Of a stretch of DNA of 64,000 nt, positions 19,903 to 29,166 are shown in pieces (position 1 is the first letter of the stretch; the number at the start of each line of letters is the position of its first letter). The notes beneath the pieces are model-generated. The model was given only the letters and a program-made list of their open reading frames with translations. It did no database searches and was not told the origin of the DNA. The translations under genes were made by a program, and so were the position numbers. Origin of the DNA: Prevotella sp. AGR2160 (lineage in GTDB: Bacteria; Bacteroidota; Bacteroidia; Bacteroidales; Bacteroidaceae); the NCBI RefSeq assembly GCF_000424185.1, contig NZ_AUJK01000003.1, positions 1 through 64,000 on the forward strand, read 5' to 3'.

Positions 19903-22002
19903 TCAAGAAATTGCCGACCAATTCTCATTTGTTCTCCTCAGTTCGCGCAAACGGTCCCAAAGCATCTGATATTCGGCCATTTGTCCCTGAGGATCTTCCC
20001 GGAGTACTTTTTCCGCCTCTTCACGGGCCAGGGCGATGAGTTGTCCGTCTTGTGCGAGATTGGCAATTTTCAGGTCGAAAGCGATACCGCTCTGTTGCGT
20101 TCCCTCGAGATCCCCGGGGCCGCGGAGCTTCAGATCAGCCTCCGCAATACGGAAGCCATCATTGGTCTCACACATAATATCAATACGTTTCCTCGTTTCG
20201 GAAGAGAGTTTATATCCCGTGACGAGGATACAGAAACTCTGGTCGGCCCCACGGCCCACACGTCCGCGGAGCTGATGCAGCTGACTCAGTCCGAAGCGGT
20301 CAGCGTCGAGGATGACCATGACGGAGGCATTGGGGACATTGACGCCGACCTCGATGACCGTCGTGGCCACGAGGATCTGTGTCTCACCCTTGACGAATTT
20401 CTCCATCTCCGCCTCTTTCTCCGCTGCCTTCATCTTTCCGTGGACCTTACTGAGTTGAAACTCGGGAAAGATATCCTTCAGCGCCTCATAGCCCTCTTCG
20501 AGATTCTTCAGATCACTCTTCTCGCTCTCCTTGATCAGTGGGAAGACGATATAGGCCTGCCGACCGAGTTTGATCTGCTGACGGATACCATTATATAAAG
20601 AGGTGGTCTGGTTGTCATACTTGTGGAGGGTGACGATAGGCTTACGGCCCGGCGGCAGTTCGTCGATGACGCTCACCTCCAGGTCACCATAGATTGTCAT
20701 GGCGAGGGTCCGCGGGATCGGCGTCGCCGTCATGACGAGGATATGGGGCGGATTCTCATTCTTATGCCACAGGCGGGCACGCTGGGCCACGCCGAAGCGG
20801 TGCTGTTCGTCGATGACGGCGACACCGAGGTTCTGAAACACCACATTATCCTCTATGAGGGCATGGGTACCGACGAGGATCTGTATCGTGCCGTCGGCAA
20901 TGCCGTCGAGGACTTTCTGCCGCCGTTTGCCTTTCACGATTCCCGTGAGGAGTTCCACGCGGATCGGCATACCGTCGAGGAATTCGCGGATGGTCTGCAG
21001 ATGTTGTTCGGCGAGAATCTCCGTCGGTGCCATGATACACGCCTGGAAACCGTTGTCGAGGGCGATGAGCATCGTCATCAGGGCCACGAGGGTCTTTCCC
21101 GAGCCGACATCGCCCTGCAGCAGACGGTTCATCTGTGCCCCGCTGCGCATGTCATCGCGGATCTCGTGCATCACCCGTTTCTGTGCCCCTGTGAGTTCAA
21201 AGGGCAGATGATGGGCATAGAAGTCGTTGAAGAGGGCCCCGACATGCCGGAAGATATAGCCGCGGTATTTGTGCTGCCGGTCACTGGCATAACGCAGGAT
21301 ATTGAGTTGTACGAAGAAGAGTTCCTCAAACTTCAGTCGCAGCCGGGCCTTGCTCGTCTCGTCGGCATTCTTCGGATAATGGATCCACGTGAGGGCGGTC
21401 TTACGGTCGACCAAGTGGAAATGGGTGATGACGGACTGTGGCAGAGTCTCCGGCACATCAATATTCTGCAACTTCTCCACGAGGGTCTTCGTGAGCTTGT
21501 CAATCGACCGGGACGACCACCCGAGTTTCTTCATCCGCTCGGTGGTGTTGTAATAGGGTTGCATGCCCATCTTCGAGAGTTCGATCTTCGAGGCATCCTC
21601 GATATCGGGATGGGCAAACTGATATCGTCCGCTATAGACACCCGGTTTTCCAAAAATGATATAGTCTTCACCGACATGATACGTCTTATAGACATATTTA
21701 GCGCCGGAGAACCAAACGAGGTCGACGACACCCGTTCCATCGGAGAAATGGGCGACGACCCGTTTCTTACCACCCTGTCCTTGAAACTCATCAAAGGAAA
21801 GGATGCGTCCGCGCACCTGTACATAGGGCATCTCACCATTCAGCGAGGAGATCGGATAGATCTTGCTGCGGTCTACATATTTATAAGGGTAGTCTTCGAG
21901 CAGGTCACCAAAAGTGTTGATGCCGAGCTCACGGCTCAGCACCTCTTTCTTCCGTGGTCCGACACCGGGAAGATACATGATGTCCTGTTCGAAAAATGTC
22001 AT
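19903..22002 (-). CDS. recG: ATP-dependent DNA helicase RecG
   Basis: A 699-residue RecG branch-migration helicase that rescues stalled forks and processes Holliday junctions. Seen: the N-terminal wedge/OB-fold region ([18 protein letters not shown], then [21 protein letters not shown]), Walker A GDVGSGKT (297-304), the DEQH box ([13 protein letters not shown]), motif [13 protein letters not shown], and the C-terminal [38 protein letters not shown]. Full length for the family. It overlaps ispD by 4 bp and ends a three-gene minus-strand operon. Confidence 0.97.
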   Translation of the reverse strand: MTFFEQDIMYLPGVGPRKKEVLSRELGINTFGDLLEDYPYKYVDRSKIYPISSLNGEMPYVQVRGRILSFDEFQGQGGKKRVVAHFSDGTGVVDLVWFSGAKYVYKTYHVGEDYIIFGKPGVYSGRYQFAHPDIEDASKIELSKMGMQPYYNTTERMKKLGWSSRSIDKLTKTLVEKLQNIDVPETLPQSVITHFHLVDRKTALTWIHYPKNADETSKARLRLKFEELFFVQLNILRYASDRQHKYRGYIFRHVGALFNDFYAHHLPFELTGAQKRVMHEIRDDMRSGAQMNRLLQGDVGSGKTLVALMTMLIALDNGFQACIMAPTEILAEQHLQTIREFLDGMPIRVELLTGIVKGKRRQKVLDGIADGTIQILVGTHALIEDNVVFQNLGVAVIDEQHRFGVAQRARLWHKNENPPHILVMTATPIPRTLAMTIYGDLEVSVIDELPPGRKPIVTLHKYDNQTTSLYNGIRQQIKLGRQAYIVFPLIKESEKSDLKNLEEGYEALKDIFPEFQLSKVHGKMKAAEKEAEMEKFVKGETQILVATTVIEVGVNVPNASVMVILDADRFGLSQLHQLRGRVGRGADQSFCILVTGYKLSSETRKRIDIMCETNDGFRIAEADLKLRGPGDLEGTQQSGIAFDLKIANLAQDGQLIALAREEAEKVLREDPQGQMAEYQMLWDRLRELRRTNENWSAIS

Positions 22003-22661
22003 GACAGAATAGCTTCAGCGATTTTCAGGTCAAAGGGGGTAGTCAATTTGATATTCTCGCGGTTGCCGTCGACCATCGTCACCGTTTCGCCAAGGGCCTC
22101 GACGACGCTGGCATCATCGGTGAACCGCGGACTGTCGGGCTGCGCATAGGCACGCTTGAGGAGCGGGATATCAAAGCACTGCGGCGTCTGAACGAGGCGG
22201 TAGTCACTGCGCAGCACATTGCAGTGCCCGGAGACCGAACGAAGGGTCTCAACGACAGGCGTCACGGGAATGACGGCGCGGGCCGAGCGTGCGGTCTCAA
22301 AGCAACGGGCGATGACGTCCACGCTCACGAAAGGCCTCACGCCGTCATGGACGGCGACGATGCCTTGGGCGTCCTCGGGGATGAGCCGGAGGCCGTTGCG
22401 GATCGAGGCGAAACGAGTATCGCCACCATCAGCGAGCAGGTATTCCTCCCGGAAATCAAACGCCTCACAGAGCTGCTGCCAGTAATCACGTTGGTCATGG
22501 GGCAGCACGAGGATGATCTGCAGCTTCCCGGAATATTCCCGGAAGCGGCGTATCGTCCGCATGAGGACAGGGAGGCCGCCAACAGACAGAAACTGCTTCG
22601 GGATATCCCCACCCATGCGCAGTCCCTTCCCTCCGGCGGTAATGATCACATAGTCACTCAT
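21999..22661 (-). CDS. ispD: 2-C-methyl-D-erythritol 4-phosphate cytidylyltransferase
   Basis: A 220-residue nucleotidyltransferase that makes CDP-methylerythritol in the MEP isoprenoid pathway. Seen: N-terminal [19 protein letters not shown] (CTP-binding loop), [12 protein letters not shown], and [14 protein letters not shown] with [12 protein letters not shown] near the C-terminus. Length and motifs are those of housekeeping IspD. It overlaps recG by 4 bp downstream and the DJ-1 family gene by 4 bp upstream, so all three are translated from one mRNA. A second, more divergent IspD-like protein at 53905-54624 is better placed in glycan biosynthesis. Confidence 0.93.
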   Translation of the reverse strand: MSDYVIITAGGKGLRMGGDIPKQFLSVGGLPVLMRTIRRFREYSGKLQIILVLPHDQRDYWQQLCEAFDFREEYLLADGGDTRFASIRNGLRLIPEDAQGIVAVHDGVRPFVSVDVIARCFETARSARAVIPVTPVVETLRSVSGHCNVLRSDYRLVQTPQCFDIPLLKRAYAQPDSPRFTDDASVVEALGETVTMVDGNRENIKLTTPFDLKIAEAILS

Positions 22662-23227
22662 CGGCGGGCTTCCATGAGATGGGCATATTGCATTTTCTTC
22701 TCCAGGGCTTTCACGGCCTCATCACCGACGAAATAGCTCAGGATCTTGTAAGCATAAGGCAGTGTGGCGGCAGGACCCTCACCGGTGATGATCTTGCCGT
22801 CTTCCTGGAACAGTTCTCCGGTATATTCGGCACCCGTGAGATATTCCTGGAAACCCGGGGAACAGGTAGCCTTACGGCCTTTCAACAGACCGAGGGAGCC
22901 GAGGACCATCGGGGCGGCACAGATGGCACCGATGCGCTTGCCGGCAGCAGCCTGCTTCTGCAGGGCCGCACGGACGCCCTCATGGGCGTTGAGATTCTTC
23001 GAGCCGGGCATGCCTCCGGGCAACAGGAGCATGTCGGCATCACTGAGATCAGCGTCCTCAAACTTCAGATCAGCTTTCACAGTGATGCCGTGAGAGGTCT
23101 CGACAAACTCGGAACCGGTGACACTCACTGTCTTCACGTCCACGCCTCCGCGACGGAGGATATCTACGGGAGCCAAGCCTTCTATCTCTTCGAAGCCATT
23201 GGCCAAAAATTCATACACTTTTGCCAT
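22658..23227 (-). CDS. DJ-1/ThiJ/PfpI family protein
   Basis: A 189-residue DJ-1-family protein. Members act as protein/nucleotide deglycases, glyoxalase III or redox sensors; the exact activity cannot be read from sequence. Seen: [11 protein letters not shown] with the conserved Glu15 region, VTVGGMPG-like [13 protein letters not shown], and the nucleophile elbow GAICAAP with Cys103. The start at 23227 (MAKVYEF) is fixed by the -7 element at 23266-23273; the frame stays open far upstream but that part is antisense to the NAD kinase gene. First gene of the DJ-1 - ispD - recG operon. Confidence 0.9.
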   Translation of the reverse strand: MAKVYEFLANGFEEIEGLAPVDILRRGGVDVKTVSVTGSEFVETSHGITVKADLKFEDADLSDADMLLLPGGMPGSKNLNAHEGVRAALQKQAAAGKRIGAICAAPMVLGSLGLLKGRKATCSPGFQEYLTGAEYTGELFQEDGKIITGEGPAATLPYAYKILSYFVGDEAVKALEKKMQYAHLMEARR

Positions 23228-23233
23228 TTGTTC

Positions 23234-23296
23234 TTGATTATTTTCAAATAAAATTACTACTTTTGCAAAAGTAATGATTTTTTTCGGAAAAAACAA
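23234..23296. promoter_or_regulatory. Symmetrical divergent promoter, DJ-1 operon / NAD kinase
   Basis: A perfect 16-bp palindrome TACTTTTGCAAAAGTA (23258-23273) contains two back-to-back -7 elements. On the plus strand TTG (23234-23236), 21 nt, TACTTTTG (23258-23265); on the minus strand TTG (complement of CAA 23294-23296), 20 nt, TACTTTTG (23273-23266). Both match the Bacteroidetes consensus. Confidence 0.85.
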
Positions 23297-23302
23297 GAGC
23301 CG

Positions 23303-24136
23303 ATGGCAGAACGGAAATTGAAATTTGCTATTTTTGGCAATCAGTATAACGAGCAGGAGGTGATCCCTTATCTTGAGCGTATCCTCCAGTATCTCCATGA
23401 GCGTGGCGCCGAGGCCAACGTCGAGCCCGATGACTTCGGTAATGCCGACTTCGTCATCTCCATGGGTGGCGACGGTACCTTGCTGCGCGCCGCCAGCCGC
23501 ATTGGCGACCGGGAGATCCCGATCATCGGCATCAACATGGGCCGTCTCGGCTTCCTCGCCGATGTCCTGCCACAGGAGATCGAGCCGACGCTGGAGAAGG
23601 TCTTCGCCGGCGACTACGACGTGGAAGACCATACCGTCATCGAGTGTGAGGCCGACGGCCAGCAGATCGACACCGTTCCCTTCGCCCTCAACGACATCGC
23701 CATCCTCAAGCGGGACACGGCGGCCATGATCTCTATCCGCACGTATATCGACGGTGACTTCCTCGTGACCTATCAGGCCGACGGCCTCGTCATCAGTACG
23801 CCGACGGGCTCCACAGCCTATAACCTCAGCAATGGTGGTCCGATCATCGTTCCCACGAGCAACAGTCTCTGTATCACACCCGTGGCTCCCCATAGTCTGA
23901 ATATCCGGCCGATTGTCATCAACGACAACATGGTCATTACCCTCAATGTCGAGAGCCGCAGTCATAACTTCCTCGTGGCGATCGACGGCCGCAGCGTGAA
24001 GATGGCGGAGGGCACACAGCTCACGATCCGCAAGGCGCCCTACGTGGTGAAGATGGTGAAGCAGCGTAACCGCCGCTATTTCTCCACGCTGCATGAGAAG
24101 CTCATGTGGGGCGCGGACTACAGACCACTGAAATAA
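23303..24136 (+). CDS. nadK: NAD kinase
   Basis: A 277-residue NAD kinase producing NADP from NAD and ATP in the cytoplasm. Seen: the signature GGDGT at residues 55-59 (VISMGGDGTLLRAA), INMGRLGFLADV, ALNDIAILKR, and the glycine-rich STPTGSTAYNLSNGGPIIVPT followed by TPVAPHSLNIRPIV. All family motifs are present and the length is typical. It is transcribed away from the DJ-1 operon from a shared symmetrical promoter. The downstream spacer is a simple-sequence tract, then the ABC exporter gene. Confidence 0.96.
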   Translation: MAERKLKFAIFGNQYNEQEVIPYLERILQYLHERGAEANVEPDDFGNADFVISMGGDGTLLRAASRIGDREIPIIGINMGRLGFLADVLPQEIEPTLEKVFAGDYDVEDHTVIECEADGQQIDTVPFALNDIAILKRDTAAMISIRTYIDGDFLVTYQADGLVISTPTGSTAYNLSNGGPIIVPTSNSLCITPVAPHSLNIRPIVINDNMVITLNVESRSHNFLVAIDGRSVKMAEGTQLTIRKAPYVVKMVKQRNRRYFSTLHEKLMWGADYRPLK

Positions 24137-24222
24137 ATAACGGAGGACGGAGAATGGACAATGGACAATGGCTATTCGCCAAACGGAGAACGGAGAATAG
24201 ATAATAGATAATTAGATAAGCG
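24137..24222 (+). repeat. Simple-sequence tract before the ABC exporter
   Basis: The nadK-ABC spacer is built from short tandem units: GGACAAT twice, CGGAGAA twice and AGATAAT twice, all variants of GGAGAATGG. A similar tract ends the glycosyltransferase gene at 58167. No promoter or terminator is evident. Confidence 0.6.
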
Positions 24223-26001
24223 ATGTTCCATCAATTAAAGGCTTTATTACAGATGCCGGCAACCCACTACGGATCGAAGGAAATCTTCCGGTGGCTGTGG
24301 GCGGCATGGCGCGGCAACAGGCTTCAGGCCGTCCTCAACGCGGCCATCGGTCTGGTGGACGTCGTCGTGAGCCTCCTGCAGGTCAGTGCCGTGAAGCATG
24401 CCATCGATGTCGCCTCAGGCACGGAGCATGGCAACCTCTATGTCGCCGTGGGCATCATGGGCGCGCTCATCCTCTCCGATTTCGCCTTGAACATCGCTGC
24501 CGTCTGGGTACGGAACCTCCTCGGCATCAAAGCCCAGAACCGCATGCAACAAGCCATGCTCGACCGTATCCTTCGTTCGGAATGGCGGGGCCGGGAACGG
24601 ATGCACAGTGGTGACGTGCTCAACCGCCTGGAGTTTGACGTCAACAATGTCGTCACGTTCCTCACGGAGACGATTCCCTCAGCCCTCAGCGTGCTGGCGA
24701 TGTTTATCGGTGCCTTCTTCTATCTCTTCTCCATGGACTGGCTGTTGTCCATCGTCACCGTTGCCATTCTCCCGATCTTTCTCGCCATGAGCAAGATCTA
24801 TGTCCGACAGATGCGCAACCTCACCCGTATGGTACGTGACTGGGACAGTAAGGTACAGAGCACGCTGCAGGAGACCATCCAGCACCGTATGCTCATCAAG
24901 ACGCTGGAGAGTGACCAGGTGATGGTAGACCGGTTGGAGGACACCCAGAGTGAGCTGCGCCGCCGTGTCGTCAACCGCACAAAATTCAGCGTCTTCAGTA
25001 ATCTGATGGTTAACTTCGGTTTCGCCCTCGGCTATCTCATTGCCTTCCTCTGGGCTGCCGTACGGATGTCGATGCACACCCTTTCTTTCGGTGGCATGAC
25101 GGCCTTCCTGCAACTCGTCAACAAGATTCAGAATCCGGCACGGAACCTTGCCAAACTCATCCCGGCCTTCGTGAGTGTCTTCACGGCGGCAGAACGACTC
25201 ATGGAACTCGAGGAGGATCCGCTGGAGGAACAAGGCGATCCGATCTGGGTCAAGGCGCCATGCGGCCTTCGCCTTTCCCACGTCAGCTATGCCTATGACA
25301 AGGTAGGCGGAAATGTCATCGATGACCTCAGCTTTGACTTCCGCCCCGGCACCTGCACGGCTGTCCTCGGTGAGACGGGCGCGGGAAAGACCACGATCAT
25401 CCGGTTGCTGCTCGCCCTCGTCAAACCACAGAAAGGGGAGATCAAAATATACGAAGCCTCACCACAAAACCTTCAGGCCTCACCACAACCCCTCCCCGAA
25501 AGGGAGGGGCTTTCCAACAGCCATTCTTATGCTCAGATTCTCACGCCACTTCACCGTTGCAACTTCGTGTATGTTCCACAGGGCAATACACTGCTCAGCG
25601 GAACGATCCGGGATAATCTGTTGCTCGGAAAACTGGACGCGACGGAGGAAGAGATGAAGACGGTGCTCCATCTCAGTTGCGCCGACTTCGTCTTTGAGCT
25701 CCCCGACGGCCTCGATACTGTCTGCAGCGAACAGGGCGGCGGCCTCAGTGAGGGCCAGGCACAGCGCATCGCCATCGCCCGCAGCCTCCTCCGTGCCTAT
25801 CCGTCGGAACAGCTCGGCCGCCCCGGCAGCAGCATCCTCGTCTTCGACGAGGCGACGAGTGCCCTCGATCCCGACACCGAACAGCAGTTGTTGCAGAATA
25901 TCCTCTCCCGGCATGACAAGACCGTGATCTTCATCACCCATCGCATGGCCGTCACCAAATACTGTGACCAAGTGCTGAAGATCGAAAAGATCCATCACTA
26001 G
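24223..26001 (+). CDS. ABC-type exporter (fused membrane and ATPase domains)
   Basis: A 592-residue half-transporter of the MsbA/multidrug-lipid exporter type. Seen: a six-helix membrane domain (about 25-330) and an ATPase domain with Walker A GETGAGKTT (383-391), VYVPQGNTLLSGTIRDNLLLG, signature LSEGQAQRIAIARSLL (508 onward; LSEGQ instead of LSGGQ), Walker B ILVFDEATSALD (Asp542, Glu543) and ITHR. Odd: between the first beta strands (KPQKGEIKIYE) and the Q-loop (RCNFVYVPQG) there is an insertion of about 30 residues, from 412 on, with a seven-residue tandem repeat ASPQxLx followed by a palindrome-encoded PLPEREGLS. Substrate unknown. Confidence 0.9.
   Translation: MFHQLKALLQMPATHYGSKEIFRWLWAAWRGNRLQAVLNAAIGLVDVVVSLLQVSAVKHAIDVASGTEHGNLYVAVGIMGALILSDFALNIAAVWVRNLLGIKAQNRMQQAMLDRILRSEWRGRERMHSGDVLNRLEFDVNNVVTFLTETIPSALSVLAMFIGAFFYLFSMDWLLSIVTVAILPIFLAMSKIYVRQMRNLTRMVRDWDSKVQSTLQETIQHRMLIKTLESDQVMVDRLEDTQSELRRRVVNRTKFSVFSNLMVNFGFALGYLIAFLWAAVRMSMHTLSFGGMTAFLQLVNKIQNPARNLAKLIPAFVSVFTAAERLMELEEDPLEEQGDPIWVKAPCGLRLSHVSYAYDKVGGNVIDDLSFDFRPGTCTAVLGETGAGKTTIIRLLLALVKPQKGEIKIYEASPQNLQASPQPLPEREGLSNSHSYAQILTPLHRCNFVYVPQGNTLLSGTIRDNLLLGKLDATEEEMKTVLHLSCADFVFELPDGLDTVCSEQGGGLSEGQAQRIAIARSLLRAYPSEQLGRPGSSILVFDEATSALDPDTEQQLLQNILSRHDKTVIFITHRMAVTKYCDQVLKIEKIHH
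25456..25509 (+). repeat. Repeat element inside the ABC exporter gene
   Basis: GCCTCACCACAA occurs at 25456-25467 and 25477-25488 (21-nt period, in frame). It is followed by the palindrome CCCCTCCC (25489-25496) / GGGAGGGG (25502-25509). The sequence resembles a GC-rich intergenic palindrome known from Bacteroidetes genomes, here translated in frame. Confidence 0.75.
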
Positions 26002-26034
26002 GTTGTAGGGACATGATTTATCATGTTCCGCAAC
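26002..26034 (+). repeat. Family A palindromic repeat (copy 2)
   Basis: Core ACATGATttATCATGT at 26011-26026 with AGGG/TTCCG flanks, closed by GTTG (26002-26005) and CAAC (26031-26034). It begins right at the ABC exporter stop codon. Confidence 0.85.
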
Positions 26035-26540
26035 AAAGGAATATGTCTCCTCCACGGAAAATATATGGAATAATGATCAAAACTGGACCCATTCCGTCCA
26101 CACAAACCATTGTGGCCATCCACAAAAAATCCTCGAAAAATCACGATTTTCCATTTTTTTTGACATTATTCACTTCCAAACTAGAGCGATGGAACAAGAA
26201 AAAACAGAGAAAATTCCGAAAATTCGTGAAAGAGCGAGCTAAACATCGTGCAGAATTTTCTCTCTTTCGAAGAAAAAAAATTCTGCACGATGTTTACGAC
26301 CGCTATTTAACGTCTTTTCCTCCGTATAAATATAAAATACAAGGTTGATTATGTTTGTTTTATGCGTATATTTATACTACAAGAAATTACGCAATATTAC
26401 AATGAATTGATTTTCAATGATATACAAAATCCTCCAAAATTCGCGTATTTCTGAGCAACAACCCAAGTGCTGAAAAATTCGCGAATTTTGGAGGCGTTAA
26501 AACGGAGGGTAATTCGTCGATAGAATTTTACCGATTAAAA
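26035..26540. other. AT-rich, hairpin-rich spacer without a credible gene
   Basis: About 500 bp with no supported coding sequence. It contains a perfect 19-bp inverted repeat (26241-26259 / 26277-26295, arms AAACATCGTGCAGAATTTT), a perfect 15-bp inverted repeat (26431-26445 / 26480-26494, arm CCTCCAAAATTCGCG) whose right arm overlaps the palindrome AAAATTCGCGAATTTT, and several further AAAATTCG words. A 111-codon frame (26013-26348) begins in repeat A and was not accepted. Confidence 0.7.
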
Positions 26541-26595
26541 GTAGGTGGTCGCCCTGTTGCGGCCACGCAAAGAACATGATTCATCATGTCCCTAC
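26541..26595 (+). repeat. Composite of family B and family A repeats
   Basis: A family B unit (26541-26568, GTAGGTGGTCGCC..GCGGCCACGC) is joined after a few bases to a family A unit (core ACATGATtcATCATGT, 26574-26589). The ends GTAGG and CCTAC are complementary and could close the pair into one structure. Confidence 0.82.
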
Positions 26596-26650
26596 AACTT
26601 TACTTTTTTACTTCCTTAATTTTTTAATTTTTTACTTATTTACTTTTTTA
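26596..26650. repeat. A-rich AAGTAAAAAA tract at the GH51 3' end
   Basis: Read on the minus strand this is a run of AAGTAAAAA and AATTAAAAA units that begins at the GH51 stop codon. The same type of tract ends the GH43 gene at 29167 and the Omp28 gene at 47607. Confidence 0.65.
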
Positions 26651-29053
26651 CTTGATCACAACGATATTCAGTGACGCGGCAGGGATATCGAGGGCTTTCA
26701 GCGACTCTGGGGCGATCTTGAAGGTCTGCGGCACCACATTCGTCGGATGATCGATGTTGTTCTCCTCCTCACCGTTACGGGCCGTGAGACGGGTCATCAC
26801 TGCCGTCTGCGGTTTCATGCCGTTGAGGGAGAGGTTGACGGTCGTGCGCTCCTTACTCGAATTAGCGATCTTCACGATGACCTGGCCCGTCTTACTGTCC
26901 TTCGTAGCCGAGGCGAAGACACCCGGCGTGGTATTCGCCTGCAGTTTCGTAGCGAAGATCTGCTTACCATCCAGGCGTGCGTAGATACTGTCGCCCTTCA
27001 CCTGTAGGTCGATATCATACCAGCGGCCCGTCTCCACACTGCCGGGAGCCGTCGCCACCTGTCCTTTGCCGCCCCGGATGATCTGTTCGATACCATGCTG
27101 TGTGTTGCCCCAGCCACCGATATTCAGCCAGCAGTAGTTCTGCGGATCGACATAGTTGAAGAGGATGAGGAAACCTTCCTTTCCACTGTTCTTGCGGGCT
27201 TTCAGATGATAGGTATAGTTATTACTGCTGAAACGAACAGGATTCAGACGGATGCAACTCTCGCCGTCAGAGGTCTGGGAGATGACGCCGTCGGACACGG
27301 TCCATTTGCCGGCGATATCCACCTGATCCACCTGCTGGCCCGTCAGTGCCTTACCGTTATCGGTCAGCGTGATATCCTTATACGACACCTGCGTATCCCA
27401 GGAGCCAACGCCGACCATACAGGTATCGGGCTTCACGCGCTCCGACTGCTCGTAAGAATAAGGATTCTGCGTCGTCGTTTTCAGCACACGGTCACCGATA
27501 TGATCGGCCATCATCTTCTGTACATAGTAAGACGGTGTACCGAAGGCACGGTCACTCGTAAACTGGATCATGTCGGGCGCCCACATGCGGTTGTTGAGAT
27601 TAGCGAAGATCGGCGCGTAGGAAGCCATGCGCACGACGTCGGAGTTGTTCTCCATACCCATCATATAGACGGCCTCACCGAGGGCAGCGTCGAGGGAGCC
27701 CATATTGCCGAAGCCCTGCGTGACGGCATACTCGCCGACATAGACCTGATGTTTCGTGCGGTCATAGCTATCGTATTTATGGAAAGCATCGGCAAACCAA
27801 GCGGGATTACGATAGTAATGCTCATCAACGAGTTCCACGGGCTCCTGACTGTCCCATACGGGATGGTCATTGCCCCACGCCTCGACATTGCCGATGCAGT
27901 GCATCTTCGGATATTTGGCGAGGATGGCATCGCGGAACAGCTTATAGCGCTCATAGTAATGATCGCTCTGGAAGGCTACGTTCGGCTGGTTGTTCTCGTT
28001 GCCGATCTCTACATATTTAATATTGTACGGCTCCGGATGCCCGTTCTTCGCACGCAGGGCGCCGTACTTGCTTGTCACGGGGCCGTTGGCGTACTCCAAA
28101 GCATTCATACACTCATCGATCCACGGCTGGATGCTGTCGACGGGCGTGAAACCGCCATGCCAGATGCCGACATTGACAACATAGAGTGGCTCGGCGCCAA
28201 AGTCCTCAGCCATCTGCAGATATTCATCGAAGCCCATACCGTCACTCGTACGGTAACGCCAGTTGACATTCTGATGTCCCGGACGACTCTCGATAGGACC
28301 GATGGTCTTCTCCCAGTGGAACGCATTCTCCGGGCGCTCCTGGCCCTCTACGAAACAGCCACCGGGGAAACGCAGGAATTTCGGATGGAGGTTGTCCAAC
28401 ATCTGCGCGAGATCGGGGCGCAGGCCGTTGGCGCGACCTTTAAAGGTCGGCGGGAAGAGACTGACAACATCGAGCGTGAGGGTTCCCTTGCCGGTCATCA
28501 CGAGTTGGAACTTTGCCTTCGGATCATCGGCGTTGGACTTCAGCTCTGCAGTCACCTTGGCCCATTTTCCTTTCACGACACCGGCGACAGGGGCCTCAGC
28601 ATAGACCTTCTTGCCATCGGCAGAGACGAGGCGGGCGGTCAGCGAGCCCTTATAGTTGCCTTTCGTCCATAACGACAGACGATAGCTGCGGCCCTGCACG
28701 GCATGGATGCCCCAGAAGCCGTCATTCGTCAGCGTGGCATGTTTGCTGACCTTGAGTTGCAGAGCCTGGCCTTGTGCCTTGTTGAGAAGGCCTTTGCGGA
28801 TCAGCTGGCCCTTGGCGCCGTCAAGGGTCCAGGAGTCCGCCATCTTGGCATCGTCCTCGAAGGAACGGTTCCGGATCAGTTCGGCATAGAGGCCGCCGTC
28901 GGCGGCATGGTTGATATCCTCGAAGAAGATACCATATAGATTGGGAGACACGGCATGCAGCGGCTGCGCCACGTCAACATTTACGGAGACTTGCGCCCCG
29001 GCGGGTGCCGCGAGGGTCGCCAGGAGGAGGGTTGAGAAAAGGAAATGTTTCAT
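26648..29053 (-). CDS. GH51 alpha-L-arabinofuranosidase with inserted laminin-G-like module
   Basis: An 801-residue secreted GH51 enzyme releasing arabinofuranose side chains. The start at 29053 gives the signal peptide MKHFLFSTLLLATLAAPAGAQ; an upstream in-frame ATG (29116) would bury it. Seen: LYGIFFEDINHAADGGLYAELIRNRSFE (typical start of GH51), a beta-sandwich after it, the acid/base glutamate in EIGNENNQPN (about 351), the nucleophile glutamate in VDEHYYRNPAWF (about 411), then a laminin-G/DUF1080-like module (KWTVSDGVISQTSDGESCI, about 585-710) and a C-terminal beta domain. It ends the arabinan PUL, 113 bp after the preceding GH43. Confidence 0.92.
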   Translation of the reverse strand: MKHFLFSTLLLATLAAPAGAQVSVNVDVAQPLHAVSPNLYGIFFEDINHAADGGLYAELIRNRSFEDDAKMADSWTLDGAKGQLIRKGLLNKAQGQALQLKVSKHATLTNDGFWGIHAVQGRSYRLSLWTKGNYKGSLTARLVSADGKKVYAEAPVAGVVKGKWAKVTAELKSNADDPKAKFQLVMTGKGTLTLDVVSLFPPTFKGRANGLRPDLAQMLDNLHPKFLRFPGGCFVEGQERPENAFHWEKTIGPIESRPGHQNVNWRYRTSDGMGFDEYLQMAEDFGAEPLYVVNVGIWHGGFTPVDSIQPWIDECMNALEYANGPVTSKYGALRAKNGHPEPYNIKYVEIGNENNQPNVAFQSDHYYERYKLFRDAILAKYPKMHCIGNVEAWGNDHPVWDSQEPVELVDEHYYRNPAWFADAFHKYDSYDRTKHQVYVGEYAVTQGFGNMGSLDAALGEAVYMMGMENNSDVVRMASYAPIFANLNNRMWAPDMIQFTSDRAFGTPSYYVQKMMADHIGDRVLKTTTQNPYSYEQSERVKPDTCMVGVGSWDTQVSYKDITLTDNGKALTGQQVDQVDIAGKWTVSDGVISQTSDGESCIRLNPVRFSSNNYTYHLKARKNSGKEGFLILFNYVDPQNYCWLNIGGWGNTQHGIEQIIRGGKGQVATAPGSVETGRWYDIDLQVKGDSIYARLDGKQIFATKLQANTTPGVFASATKDSKTGQVIVKIANSSKERTTVNLSLNGMKPQTAVMTRLTARNGEEENNIDHPTNVVPQTFKIAPESLKALDIPAASLNIVVIK

Positions 29054-29092
29054 ATTGATAGTGATATATAGATAAAAGGCAGCGGAGGCTTC

Positions 29093-29113
29093 CTTGTGCT
29101 TGCAAAGCACAAG
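29093..29113 (-). promoter_or_regulatory. Intercistronic hairpin, GH43-GH51
   Basis: CTTGTGCTT and AAGCACAAG (9 bp, 3-nt loop) form a perfect hairpin in the gap before the GH51 gene. No T-run follows. Confidence 0.65.
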
Positions 29114-29166
29114 CACACAACGGCAGGCCCGAACACTGCGCTTGATATTTTTATTTTTTTACTTCT

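Noticed and set aside
21999..22661. ispD here as a TarI-type enzyme
   Set aside because: It has the compact length and operon context of housekeeping IspD; the TarI-like candidate is the paralog at 53905.
23228..24094. Long N-terminal extension of the DJ-1 frame
   Set aside because: Antisense to nadK and upstream of the divergent promoter.
26013..26348. 111-codon frame in the spacer after the ABC exporter
   Set aside because: Starts inside a family A repeat, runs through hairpins, has no promoter or recognisable features; its Lys/Arg-rich composition follows the A-rich DNA.
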